Of a DNA stretch of 15,284 bases, positions 7,605-14,800 are shown in pieces. Numbering within the stretch: position 1 is the stretch's first letter; every line of letters starts with the position of its first letter. The position numbers were made by a program, and so were the translations under genes. The notes under the pieces are model-generated. The model searched no databases and was not told the DNA's origin. It saw only the letters and a list, made by a program, of their open reading frames with translations. The DNA comes from an uncultured Eubacteriales bacterium (GTDB lineage Bacteria; Bacillota; Clostridia; Oscillospirales; Ruminococcaceae): assembly GCA_959605275.1 (NCBI GenBank), contig CAUHFD010000043.1:1-15284 (forward strand). Reading direction: 5' to 3'.

Positions 7605-8915
7605 TTGGGAGACTCAATTGCATTACAGATTATTTTACAAATCATATTGATTGCATTAAATGCGGTTTTTGCCTGCGCGGAAATTGCGGTTATTTCAATG
7701 AATGATAACAAGCTGGCTAAAATGGCGGAAAACGGCGATAAGCGGGCGGTAAGACTGGCACGGCTGACCAGCCAGCCGGCACGCTTTTTGGCAACGATAC
7801 AGGTGGCAATTACTCTGTCGGGTTTTCTGGGAAGCGCGTTCGCAGCCGATAACTTTGCAGACCGGTTGGTAAAGTGGCTGCTCAGCCTCGGCGCGCCGGT
7901 GCCGGAAAGTACTTTAAACACCGTTTCGGTTATCTTGATTACGTTGATTTTATCCTATTTTACCCTTGTGTTCGGCGAGCTTGTACCCAAACGGATTGCA
8001 ATGAAAAAAGCGGAGGCGTTAGCGCTCGGAATGTCGGCTATGATATCCTTTATCTCTAAGCTGTTCGCGCCGATTGTCTGGGCGTTGACCGCCTCTACGA
8101 ACGGGATTCTGCGACTGTGCGGGATTGATCCCAACGCGGAGGAGGATCAAGTCAGCGAGGAAGAAATCCGGATGATGGTCGATGTAGGAAATCAAAAGGG
8201 AGTCATTGATTCGGAAGAAAAAGAAATGATTCAAAATGTGTTTGAATTCGACGATCTGACCGTGGGTGAATTCGGAACGCATCGTACCGATATTTCGTTG
8301 CTGTGGATGGACGAAACCATTGAGGAATGGGAAAAAACCATTCATCAAAGCCGGCACACCCGCTATCCTGTTTGCAATGAATCGGTGGATGATGTCATTG
8401 GTGTTTTGAACGTGAAGGATTATTTCAGGCTGACTGATAAAACCCGGGAAAACGTGTTGAAGCAGGCGGTGAAACCGGCATATTTTATCCCACGCTCGGT
8501 TCGCGCCGATGTTTTGTTTAAGCAGATGAAGAAAACGCACAATTACTTTGCGATTGTTTTGGATGAATACGGCGGGATGGTTGGAATTGTGACCATGAAC
8601 GATTTGTTGGAACAGATTGTGGGAGATTTGGAGGACGATATTCAGGGCGAAGCGGCTGAGCCGGAATGGGAACAGTTGGATTCTAAGACATGGAAACTGA
8701 GGGGCAGTATTCCGTTGGATGAGGCGGCAGAAAAGTTGGGCGTTGCGCTGCCGGTGGATGATTATGATACCTTTGGCGGATTTGTTTTCGGTACTTACGG
8801 CTCCATTCCCGATGACGGCAGTCAAATTGAACTGGATGCATACTCCCTTCATATCAAGGTGACCGAGATTAAGGATCACCGCATGGAAAAAGCGATTGTT
8901 TGTTTGGCAGAATAA
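7605..8915 (+). CDS. CNNM/CorC/HlyC family membrane protein with CBS domains, probable Mg2+ or divalent cation transporter
   Basis: The protein (436 aa) has the standard three-part layout of the family once called hemolysin C. An N-terminal DUF21/CNNM transmembrane domain spans about residues 1-185 and includes ALNAVFACAEIAVIS and LTLILSYFTLVFGELVPKRIA. A pair of CBS domains lies at about 200-325 (FEFDDLTVGEF, HTRYPVCNESVDDVIGVLNVKDY, FAIVLDEYGGMVGIVTMNDLLEQIVGDL). A CorC_HlyC domain ends the protein (about 340-432, DDYDTFGGFVFGTYG). Family members export or exchange Mg2+ or related cations and sense nucleotides through the CBS pair. I chose TTG 7605 because a perfect AGGAGG sits 7 nt upstream and the first membrane helix follows directly; the in-frame ATG at 7482 would add 41 unrelated residues and overlaps the leader hairpin. 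It has its own promoter and a terminator after it, so it appears monocistronic. Confidence 0.92.
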   Translation: MGDSIALQIILQIILIALNAVFACAEIAVISMNDNKLAKMAENGDKRAVRLARLTSQPARFLATIQVAITLSGFLGSAFAADNFADRLVKWLLSLGAPVPESTLNTVSVILITLILSYFTLVFGELVPKRIAMKKAEALALGMSAMISFISKLFAPIVWALTASTNGILRLCGIDPNAEEDQVSEEEIRMMVDVGNQKGVIDSEEKEMIQNVFEFDDLTVGEFGTHRTDISLLWMDETIEEWEKTIHQSRHTRYPVCNESVDDVIGVLNVKDYFRLTDKTRENVLKQAVKPAYFIPRSVRADVLFKQMKKTHNYFAIVLDEYGGMVGIVTMNDLLEQIVGDLEDDIQGEAAEPEWEQLDSKTWKLRGSIPLDEAAEKLGVALPVDDYDTFGGFVFGTYGSIPDDGSQIELDAYSLHIKVTEIKDHRMEKAIVCLAE

Positions 8916-8954
8916 AGAGCAGATTTTCTGAAATAAAAAATAGTATTGATTTTA

Positions 8955-8977
8955 AATCAGCCTGTCGGCTGGTTTTT
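8955..8977 (+). terminator. Intrinsic terminator after the CNNM/CorC gene
   Basis: AATCAGCC (8955-8962) and GGCTGGTT (8967-8974) pair over 8 bp (one G-U) around loop TGTC and run into TTTTT. It lies 40 nt after the stop codon. Confidence 0.75.
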
Positions 8978-9042
8978 CAGATGTTCTATTTTATTTTGCT
9001 TTTGCACACTCCGGTGCAACGCAATAAAAAATCATTATAACA

Positions 9043-9080
9043 AACGGACTGCCTTTTAAAAGAAAGGCAGTCCGTTATTT
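9043..9080. terminator. Hairpin between convergent genes, possibly a bidirectional terminator
   Basis: AACGGACTGCCTTT (9043-9056) and AAAGGCAGTCCGTT (9063-9076) form a perfect 14-bp stem with a 6-nt loop. ATTTT follows on the plus strand; the minus side reads TGTTATAATG before a T-run. It lies 75 nt beyond the minus-strand dpaB stop, so it probably ends the dpaAB transcript and backs up the terminator of the plus-strand gene. Confidence 0.65.
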
Positions 9081-9151
9081 TAATAATAAATGTTTTGCTG
9101 TGCAGGGAAAAGATAGGGCGCACCCCGGATGTAACACAGGGTTGGTGAACG

Positions 9152-9727
9152 TCATCCCGGTAAAATTGGCTGAATTTGCCTGCCGTCCAGTGCGGCGGCG
9201 ATGGTGTCGGCAATCTTTTCAAAGTCGGCGACCACTGAAGTGGGCTTCTTTTCAAAATTATCCTGTGCCATCGGGACAAAATAGTAATTTTTCCGGTTCA
9301 TTAATGCGCCGATGTTTTTGGCAGAGTTGCTGAGCGCATCGTTGGTGGAAACGGCAATCACTACCGGACGGGAATTGCGAAGATGAGATTTGACCGCCAT
9401 GGTCACCGGCGTGTCTACGATGCCCAGGGCTAGCTTGGCGAGGGTGTTGCCGGTGCAGGGTGCAACAATCAAGAGGTCAAACATCTGCTTGGGGCCGATC
9501 GGCTCGGTGTCCACCAATGTGTGAAGAACCGGATGACCGGTGATTTCCTTCATTTGAGCGGCAAAGTCGGAGGCTTTGCCGAAACGGGTATCGGTTTCAT
9601 ATGCATGAAAGGACATGATTGGTGTTACGTCATATCCTGAATCAACTAGGTATTTGATTTTGGGAATCGCCTTGGAAAAGGTGCAAAACGAGCCGCAAAG
9701 CGCGAATCCCAGTTTTATTTTGTCCAA
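9152..9727 (-). CDS. dpaB: Dipicolinate synthase subunit B (SpoVFB)
   Basis: This is the flavoprotein-like subunit of dipicolinate synthase, which makes dipicolinic acid from the lysine-pathway intermediate dihydrodipicolinate in the mother cell; the product accumulates in the spore core with Ca2+ and supports heat resistance. The protein (191 aa, normal length) starts MDKIKLGFALCGSFCTFSKA, the family nucleotide-binding strand and loop, and carries VAPCTGNTLAKLALGIVDTPVTMAVKSHLRN. The start is a TTG at 9727. Its ribosome binding site GGAGGG (9739-9734) lies within the last codons of dpaA, and the genes are only 2 nt apart, which points to translational coupling. No ATG fits the N-terminus better. 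Confidence is high because both subunits are adjacent in the usual order. Confidence 0.95.
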   Translation of the reverse strand: MDKIKLGFALCGSFCTFSKAIPKIKYLVDSGYDVTPIMSFHAYETDTRFGKASDFAAQMKEITGHPVLHTLVDTEPIGPKQMFDLLIVAPCTGNTLAKLALGIVDTPVTMAVKSHLRNSRPVVIAVSTNDALSNSAKNIGALMNRKNYYFVPMAQDNFEKKPTSVVADFEKIADTIAAALDGRQIQPILPG

Positions 9728-9729
9728 AA

Positions 9730-10608
9730 TTATCCCTCCAGTTCGGATAAAATGTTATAGATGGTGTCACAGATAATTTGTCCGGCGCTGATCGGCGCCA
9801 CCTTTCCGGGGAGAGAAAGTGCCCAAATCGTGTTGACTCCCAGTTCGCGTGCGGCGTCAAAGTCCACTCCGCCGGGCTTGGAGGCAAGGTCGATGATTAA
9901 GCTGTCTTTGCGCACTTTGGAGAGCATCGACCGATCAAACAGTTTGGCAGGAACGGTGTTGATAATGAGGTCGTATTTGTCCAATCGGTCACCCAGTCTG
10001 CAAATCGGGAGTTTCCTTGCTCCGTAGACCGTGATCCAGGCGAGATCGGCAAATTTGCGGGCGGAAACCGTAACATCCATGCCGAGCGCCAGCAGATCCC
10101 GCACCAAAACCTTGGAAATCCGTCCGAAGCCTGTAATCAGACAGCGCTGACCGAACAATACGGTGGGAAGCTCCTCCATAGCGATCTGTATCGCTCCTTC
10201 AGCGGTAGGGACGGCATTGAGAATGGCTAATTCTTCCCGCTCCATGTAGTCGATCCATTGCAGACCGTGCTGTTCACACTTTTTTTGGAGTACGCTATTG
10301 ATCATTCCGCCCATGACCAGAGTGCCGGGATCGCCGCAGGAAAGGACCTCGTCTGCCAGCAGTGGGTGTGCGCACAGCGGTGCGCTGATCGTGCGCCCCG
10401 ACGCCATAGCAGGAATCGGCAAAACGATAATATCGACCGGCGCCGGAACTTCTACCAGGGATTTTACATGATTCACGTGCTCCGAGAAAATAATGTCATC
10501 AGAAAAGCCGATGGCATAAACAACGCTGTCCATGGCTAACAGGTCAGCGAGATGGACCTGGCGTTGATCGCCCCCGGCAACAAGATAAACAAGATCTTTT
10601 TTATACAT
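9730..10608 (-). CDS. dpaA: Dipicolinate synthase subunit A (SpoVFA)
   Basis: This is the dehydrogenase-like subunit of dipicolinate synthase, working with DpaB in the mother cell late in sporulation. The 292-aa product, close to the B. subtilis length, has an N-terminal Rossmann-like domain (LVYLVAGGDQRQVHLADLLA), a hinge (TAEGAIQIAMEELP, 135-148) and an NAD(P)-binding domain with LITGFGRISKVLVRDLLALGMDV (the GxGRxx loop begins at 160) and KPGGVDFDAARELGV. ATG 10608 (MYKKDLVYLVAGG) matches the family start and has AAAGG about 10 nt upstream; the frame stays open to 10740, but those 44 residues look like chance translation of the leader. It is the first gene of the dpaA-dpaB operon. Having SpoVF separates this organism from Clostridium species that make dipicolinate without it. 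Confidence 0.95.
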   Translation of the reverse strand: MYKKDLVYLVAGGDQRQVHLADLLAMDSVVYAIGFSDDIIFSEHVNHVKSLVEVPAPVDIIVLPIPAMASGRTISAPLCAHPLLADEVLSCGDPGTLVMGGMINSVLQKKCEQHGLQWIDYMEREELAILNAVPTAEGAIQIAMEELPTVLFGQRCLITGFGRISKVLVRDLLALGMDVTVSARKFADLAWITVYGARKLPICRLGDRLDKYDLIINTVPAKLFDRSMLSKVRKDSLIIDLASKPGGVDFDAARELGVNTIWALSLPGKVAPISAGQIICDTIYNILSELEG

Positions 10609-10765
10609 ATGTATCCAGCCTTTCTGCGTTTTCACATAAGCTGCATTTGCGGCTGAAAACGCGCCGTAATCAAATCGAAAAAAGCAACCCTGTCGAATCC
10701 GGCTTTCGGAAACGGCTTGTTGCTCACCATTCAGGGACACACAGGAAAATTATTTCTGTGTGCTA

Positions 10766-10774
10766 TATCTTATG
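10766..10774 (-). promoter_or_regulatory. Possible sigma-K-type -10 element for dpaAB
   Basis: On the minus strand 10774-10766 reads CATAAGATA, which matches the mother-cell sigma-K -10 pattern CATANNNTA. AC dinucleotides lie 15 and 17 nt upstream, near the expected -35 spacing. In B. subtilis the spoVF operon is sigma-K dependent, so the call is biologically sensible, but the motif is short and 158 nt from the start codon. Confidence 0.3.
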
Positions 10775-10920
10775 TAAAACCGGCAGGAAGTGTGCGGATT
10801 TTTGCAAACAGGAAATGCAGTTTGCCGATTGTGTTCCCCGCAAAGGAGAAACACAATTCCCGTCCGCCGGAGTGATAGCCCATCAAAGCGCTCACCATGA
10901 AAGAAATCGTCTTGAAACAG

Positions 10921-10949
10921 TTGCCAAACGCAGGAAAATAAGCTATAAT
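10921..10949 (+). promoter_or_regulatory. Sigma-A-like promoter for the DivIVA-like gene
   Basis: TTGCCA (10921-10926) and TATAAT (10944-10949) are separated by 17 bp. Transcription would start near 10956, a few bases before the first of three hairpins. A weaker second promoter (TTGTGT 11044-11049, N17, TATATA 11067-11072) may start transcription beyond those hairpins. Confidence 0.6.
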
Positions 10950-10959
10950 AAAAAACGAA

Positions 10960-11018
10960 GCAGAGGCAATAGCCTCTGCACGCCGCATGAGATGCGGCTG
11001 GGACGGCGCAAAGCGCCG
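10960..11018 (+). promoter_or_regulatory. Three tandem perfect hairpins in the leader of the DivIVA-like gene
   Basis: Three stems follow each other within 59 nt: GCAGAGGC/GCCTCTGC with loop AATA (10960-10979), GCCGCAT/ATGCGGC with loop GAG (10982-10998), and CGGCGC/GCGCCG with loop AAA (11004-11018). The last is followed by ATTGCTTTTAT, a poor U-run, so it is at best a weak terminator. The stems begin right after the promoter, so they would form the 5' end of the transcript; a stability element, a regulatory leader or a small RNA are all possible. The remainder of the gene-free stretch 10609-11107 holds the promoter elements listed separately and no convincing ORF. Confidence 0.5.
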
Positions 11019-11107
11019 ATTGCTTTTATATTGCAGCATTAAATTGTGTTGAATAACCGCGCTTCGTATATAAACCGCCACAAACGTAGATTGGAATGGT
11101 GATTAGG

Positions 11108-11968
11108 ATGGAAATTGTAAAATTTAAAAAATCCCTTTTCGGCGGATTTCGCCGGCGGGATGTCCTGCAGTTTATTGAAGAATTTGCCGGAGAAAAGGCA
11201 GATGAAATTCATGATTTGACCGAGAAGGTCAATCAGCTGCAAACCAAACTGAATGATACGCAGGCGGAGCTGCAAACGCGCTGTGCAGAGCGGAATCAGA
11301 TTGCAACAGAACGGGCGGAGCTGGAAGAAAGAGCGAAAAAGCAGGAGGAACGGCTTGCCGTTGTCGAGGAAGAACTGGCAAAAGTGACTTCTGAATCGAA
11401 AGCCTCTTTGCAGTTGTTGAAAGAGCGGGACGTTAAAATCGCCTTTTTAGAGGACAAAGCGCAGAAACTGACCATCAAACTGGAAGCGTGCGAAAGCAAG
11501 AGCCGGAAGTATGATAAGCTGTCGGTTGAAATCGGTGAAATGATATTGGAGGCAAAGCAATCTGCCGAGGTGATTATCCGGCAGGCGGAGCATCGGTCAG
11601 CGGAATTGACGGCAGAAACCGATGCGGCAGTGGACAGCCTCTCCGCTGATCTCCAATGCTTTTTACAGCAGTTGGGGCAGATTAAGACCAATCTGCATAC
11701 CATGCTGGGAAATGTAGATTCTCAGATAGAAACGATTGAAAATTCACTATATACGGCAAAGAGCCAGATTAAAAACTTTCAAAGCAGTAAACCTGCCCCA
11801 AAACAGCAGGGCACAGCGGAGCAGGATGCGCCAAAACCCTCGGGTGTAACGAGATCTGTTTCGGAATCGAAAGAAAAAGAGCCGGATATTGTCGGATTTT
11901 CCAAGGCGTCGGCAAAACCGGTAATGGATACCGAAGAACAGCGGCAGAAACCAAACTTTTTTCGATGA
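11108..11968 (+). CDS. DivIVA-like coiled-coil protein, apparently frameshifted near its C-terminus
   Basis: The N-terminus MEIVKFKKSLFGGFRRRDVLQFIEEFAGEKADEI resembles the DivIVA membrane- and pole-binding domain, and is followed by a long charged coiled coil (about residues 25-150), a second helical segment (to about 220) and a low-complexity tail rich in K, P, S and E. Such proteins localise division, growth or spore-septum factors at curved membranes. ATG 11108 has GGTGAT just upstream; an in-frame ATG at 11096 lacks a good site. As read, the protein is 286 aa and ends KPNFFR at TGA 11966-11968. Directly after the T6 run 11957-11962 another frame encodes a plausible continuation to TAA 12063-12065 (see the next entry), so the natural protein is probably about 319 aa. 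The family call is moderate: the N-terminus fits DivIVA, but the length and middle are divergent. Confidence 0.72.
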   Translation: MEIVKFKKSLFGGFRRRDVLQFIEEFAGEKADEIHDLTEKVNQLQTKLNDTQAELQTRCAERNQIATERAELEERAKKQEERLAVVEEELAKVTSESKASLQLLKERDVKIAFLEDKAQKLTIKLEACESKSRKYDKLSVEIGEMILEAKQSAEVIIRQAEHRSAELTAETDAAVDSLSADLQCFLQQLGQIKTNLHTMLGNVDSQIETIENSLYTAKSQIKNFQSSKPAPKQQGTAEQDAPKPSGVTRSVSESKEKEPDIVGFSKASAKPVMDTEEQRQKPNFFR

Positions 11969-12065
11969 GCCGCAGGCGGGCGGAAAGCGCGCCGAAAAAA
12001 GCGGCACCACGAATCGGCTGGCGTCTGTTTTGAAACGGCTGGGAGAGCTGTTAGGGATGGATTAA
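11964..12065 (+). pseudogene. Out-of-frame C-terminal segment of the DivIVA-like gene
   Basis: If one T of the six at 11957-11962 is removed, the reading continues from NFF into 33 codons, beginning DEPQAGGKRAEKSG and ending NRLASVLKRLGELLGMD before TAA. The last part forms a good amphipathic helix, and the stop lies 20 nt before the next gene, as normal operon spacing would predict. This may be a real one-base insertion, a homopolymer read error, or slippage at the T-run that makes two products. Confidence 0.65.
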
Positions 12066-12085
12066 TAAGCAGGAAGTGTAAGGAT

Positions 12086-12658
12086 ATGGAATACAGGCTG
12101 GACGCATCCGAATTAAGAGAAAAAGCGGGGATGCTTCGGTTTTTTGACACCGTTTCTTTAAGCGGAGTGGTTTACACCGCCAGAGATGCGGCACATAAGA
12201 AAATATTTGCGCTGTTGGACAGCGGGGCGCCTTTGCCGTTTGAATTGGAGGGTGCTGTCATCTATTATGCCGGTCCGACACAGACGCCGCCCGGGAGGGC
12301 AATCGGTGCTTGCGGTCCGACCACATCGGGCAGAATGGATCTTTTTGCTCCGCGGCTGTTGGATTTGGGATTGTCCTGTATGATCGGCAAGGGAGAACGG
12401 AGTCAGGCGGTAAAGGATGCAATTTGCCGAAATCAGGCGGTGTATCTTTGCGCGATCGGCGGAGCCGGAGCACTGGCTTGTAAATGTATCAAAAGCTGTG
12501 AGGTTATTGCGTTTGAGGAGCTCGGCTGCGAGTCGGTCAAGCGTTTGACTTTAGAGAATTTTCCGCTGATTGTAGCGGCGGATGCGGCAGGCGGCGACAT
12601 CTTTAGGGATGGGCAAAGCGCTTTTGCAGCCGCAAGACGGGAAAAGGCTTTGAGATAG
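12086..12658 (+). CDS. Fumarase/tartrate dehydratase-type beta subunit (class I Fe-S hydro-lyase C-terminal domain)
   Basis: The 190-aa protein matches the beta subunit, or C-terminal domain, of class I Fe-S fumarases and L(+)-tartrate dehydratases, which add or remove water at fumarate, malate or tartrate. Family signatures in order are AHKKIFALLDSGAPLPFELEG, VIYYAGPTQTPPG, GPTTSGRMD (77-85, the substrate-binding loop), MIGKGERS (99-106), VYLCAIGGAGAL and ENFPLIVAADAAG. ATG 12086 has AGGAAG about 9 nt upstream. The cluster-binding alpha subunit, normally adjacent, is absent here: upstream is the DivIVA-like gene and downstream a terminator. The gene probably shares the DivIVA transcript. Either the alpha subunit is elsewhere in the genome or this domain works with another partner. 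Family confidence is high; the exact substrate is open. Confidence 0.9.
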   Translation: MEYRLDASELREKAGMLRFFDTVSLSGVVYTARDAAHKKIFALLDSGAPLPFELEGAVIYYAGPTQTPPGRAIGACGPTTSGRMDLFAPRLLDLGLSCMIGKGERSQAVKDAICRNQAVYLCAIGGAGALACKCIKSCEVIAFEELGCESVKRLTLENFPLIVAADAAGGDIFRDGQSAFAAARREKALR

Positions 12659-12697
12659 AACTTGGCTTGATGCCAAAACGGATGGTTGTAGTTGGAG

Positions 12698-12740
12698 AAA
12701 TCCTGCCGCCCGAACTGTTTCGGGCGGCAGGATTTGTTAT
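12698..12740 (+). terminator. Strong hairpin terminator after the fumarase-type gene
   Basis: AAATCCTGCCGCCCGAA (12698-12714) pairs perfectly over 17 bp with 12719-12735 around the loop CTGT, and a short T-rich stretch (TTTGTTAT) follows. It separates the DivIVA/fumarase unit from the ybaK-MATE unit. Confidence 0.7.
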
Positions 12741-12817
12741 GGGGACGGGTCAACCGGCATTGGCGGTCAGGGAATCAGCTCCATGCGGGAATCATATCGA
12801 AAGAAAGGGAAATACTT

Positions 12818-13288
12818 ATGGCAGAGAAAACAAATGTCATGCGGATATTGGATCAGCATAAAATTTCATATATCAGTCATAGTTATGTGCAGACCGATGC
12901 TGTAAGCGGGGTGGAGGTGGCGTCTGTATTAGGCGAAAACCCTGCACAGGTTTTTAAAACACTGGTAACGGTCGGTAAAAGCGGAAGCCATTATGTGTTC
13001 ATGATACCGGTATCGGAGGAATTGGATTTGAAAAAAGCCGCCGCATGCGTTGGCGAAAAAGCAGTAGAGATGGTGAAATCAAAGGAATTGCTGCCGCTGA
13101 CGGGATATATTCATGGCGGCTGTTCCCCGATCGGAATGAAAAAGAGTTTTCCCACTTTTATTCATCAAACGGCGTCGGACTTCGCAACCATTCTGTTCAG
13201 TGCCGGAAAAATCGGCTGGCAGGTCGAGATGCCGTTGGAAGGATTGCAGGCGGTACAGCCGGTGAAAACGGCGGATTTGATCGTATGA
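12818..13288 (+). CDS. ybaK: Cys-tRNA(Pro) deacylase, YbaK/EbsC family
   Basis: This is a free-standing editing-domain protein of the YbaK/EbsC/ProX family, whose members hydrolyse mischarged Cys-tRNA(Pro) (or Ala-tRNA(Pro)) made by prolyl-tRNA synthetase. At 156 aa it is of normal length. The key features are VFKTLV with the conserved lysine (Lys47), a central strand pair (HYVFMIPVSEELDLKKAA), and the signature GYIHGGCSPIGMKK (96-109). ATG 12818 (MAEKTNVMRILDQHKISY) has AAAGGGA 8-10 nt upstream; the frame is open back to 12692 but runs through the terminator, so the longer form is unlikely. A 55-nt gap without a terminator separates it from the MATE gene, so the two may be co-transcribed. 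Confidence 0.93.
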   Translation: MAEKTNVMRILDQHKISYISHSYVQTDAVSGVEVASVLGENPAQVFKTLVTVGKSGSHYVFMIPVSEELDLKKAAACVGEKAVEMVKSKELLPLTGYIHGGCSPIGMKKSFPTFIHQTASDFATILFSAGKIGWQVEMPLEGLQAVQPVKTADLIV

Positions 13289-13343
13289 CAAGAATACAGG
13301 TCAAAATAAAGATGAGATAAATAGAAAAGGATGTCGGCAAAAG

Positions 13344-14702
13344 ATGCTTTTAGCAACAGATAAAAAATTTTATACTACATTGGTCGGCGTTGCGCTGCCG
13401 ATCGCGATGCAGAATTTGATCACCTTCGGCATTAACATGATGGATACGCTGATGTTGGGCAAATTGGGGGACAGCATTATTTCGGCGGCAAACCTTGCCG
13501 GTCAGCCGTTTTTTATTTTTACGATTCTGACCTACGGTATTGCGGGCGGCGCGTCGGTGCTGGCTTCGCAGTACTGGGGAAAAGGCGACATTGCGACGGT
13601 GCGGAAAATTATTGCAATTGCGCTGCGGATCTCAATGGTATTTTCGCTGTTATTTGGTTTGCTGGTGCTGTGTGCGCCCGAGATGATCATGCGGATTTAT
13701 ACAAGCGATCCTGCAATCGTTGCGTATGGTGCGGATTATCTGAGAATCGTGGGATATATCTATTTCTTTTTCGGGCTGTCGAATACTTATGTGTCCTCGA
13801 TCAGAAGCATGGAAATTGTGGGTATATCGGTAGTGTCCAATATCATCACCTTTTTGCTGAATGTGATTTTTAACGGGATTTTTATTTTCGGCTTGTTTGG
13901 TGCGCCTGCGCTTGGGATCAAAGGCGCCGCGATCGGAACTCTGATTGCGCGGATAGCGGAGTTTTGTGTGTTGACGGTGTATGCGCTGTGCATTGACAAA
14001 CGGCTTTGCTTCCGTATACGGGATTTGCTGACCAGAAACAAAACACTGCTGCGGGATTTTCTTCATTACAGTCTGCCGGTGGCGCTCAACGAGCTTATGT
14101 GGGCGCTGGGTACCTCAATACAGGCGATGATTTTCGGCAGAATCGGAGAAACCGCCGTGGCGGCGAATTCGATTGCCGGCGTGGTGCAGCAGCTTGCGAC
14201 CATTACCGTATTCGGCGTTGCGAACGCGGCGGCAGTCATGGTCGGGAAAAGCATCGGAGCCGGCGATATTCACCGGACCAAGCAATCAGCGTTTACGCTG
14301 ACGATGGTATCGATCTTCATCGGATTAAGCTCCGCGACCTTGATTTTTTTGGTGCGCAATGCGGTGGTGGATTTTTACAATGTGTCCGCCGAAGCAAAGG
14401 AACTGGCGCGGCAGATGCTGGTTGTAACGGCAGTCATCGTGTTTTTTATCTCACTTTCGGCATTGTTCATCGTTGGTGTCTTGCGGGGTGCCGGAGATTC
14501 CCGGTTCAATCTGGCGGTAGATATTTCGACACTGTGGCTGATCAGTGTGCCTCTTGGTATTGTTGCAGGGCTGCTGCTGAAACTGCCGGTACCGCTGGTT
14601 TATCTGTTTTTTAAGTTAGATGAGCCCGCAAAAGTGATTTGCTGTTTGTTCCGGTTCAAAAGCGGAAGATGGATTAAGAACGTGACAAGAGAAGAAGTAT
14701 AA
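13344..14702 (+). CDS. MATE family multidrug/cation antiporter
   Basis: This 452-aa membrane protein has the two six-helix halves of MATE transporters, which export drugs or metabolites in exchange for Na+ or H+. N-half motifs include LPIAMQNLITFGINMMDTLMLG and GGASVLASQYWGKGD; the C-half repeats the pattern with LPVALNELMWALGTSIQAMIFGRIG and ANAAAVMVGKSIGAGD. The end, LKLPVPLVYLFFKLDEPAK followed by RFKSGRWIKN, is typical of clostridial MATE proteins, so the protein appears complete. The ATG has AAAAGGA about 12 nt upstream, somewhat far. The substrate cannot be told from sequence. Confidence 0.93.
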   Translation: MLLATDKKFYTTLVGVALPIAMQNLITFGINMMDTLMLGKLGDSIISAANLAGQPFFIFTILTYGIAGGASVLASQYWGKGDIATVRKIIAIALRISMVFSLLFGLLVLCAPEMIMRIYTSDPAIVAYGADYLRIVGYIYFFFGLSNTYVSSIRSMEIVGISVVSNIITFLLNVIFNGIFIFGLFGAPALGIKGAAIGTLIARIAEFCVLTVYALCIDKRLCFRIRDLLTRNKTLLRDFLHYSLPVALNELMWALGTSIQAMIFGRIGETAVAANSIAGVVQQLATITVFGVANAAAVMVGKSIGAGDIHRTKQSAFTLTMVSIFIGLSSATLIFLVRNAVVDFYNVSAEAKELARQMLVVTAVIVFFISLSALFIVGVLRGAGDSRFNLAVDISTLWLISVPLGIVAGLLLKLPVPLVYLFFKLDEPAKVICCLFRFKSGRWIKNVTREEV

Positions 14703-14705
14703 AAG

Positions 14706-14782
14706 AAATGCACCGCATTCCTTTTATACTCCGCTTTTATGCCTTTGCGGCAAATAGGACGCCGCAATTTCGGTCTGCATTT
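14706..14782. repeat. Branched inverted-repeat structure after the MATE gene
   Basis: AAATGCA plus CCG (14706-14715) can pair with CGG plus TGCATTT (14771-14782) with a 2-nt bulge, enclosing TGCGGC/GCCGCA (14746-14751 and 14761-14766). It begins 4 nt after the MATE stop codon. There is no terminal U-run, so it is not a classical terminator, though it could protect the 3' end of the transcript. Confidence 0.4.
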
Positions 14783-14800
14783 CATTTGACCTTTTAGCAC

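Noticed and set aside
8019..8879. Long minus-strand open frame opposite the CNNM gene
   Set aside because: It is the antisense shadow of a well-supported gene, contains no recognisable domain and has no ribosome binding site I can support.
10609..10740. A 44-codon N-terminal extension of dpaA
   Set aside because: The extra residues do not resemble the family, and the MYKKDLVYLVAGG start at 10608 has a ribosome binding site and the expected length.
10770..11081. Small open frames on both strands between dpaA and the DivIVA-like gene
   Set aside because: They overlap promoter and hairpin elements, lack ribosome binding sites and show no recognisable protein motif.
12692..12817. A longer start for the YbaK-type protein
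   Set aside because: The added 42 codons run through a 17-bp terminator stem, and the family start with a good ribosome binding site is at 12818.
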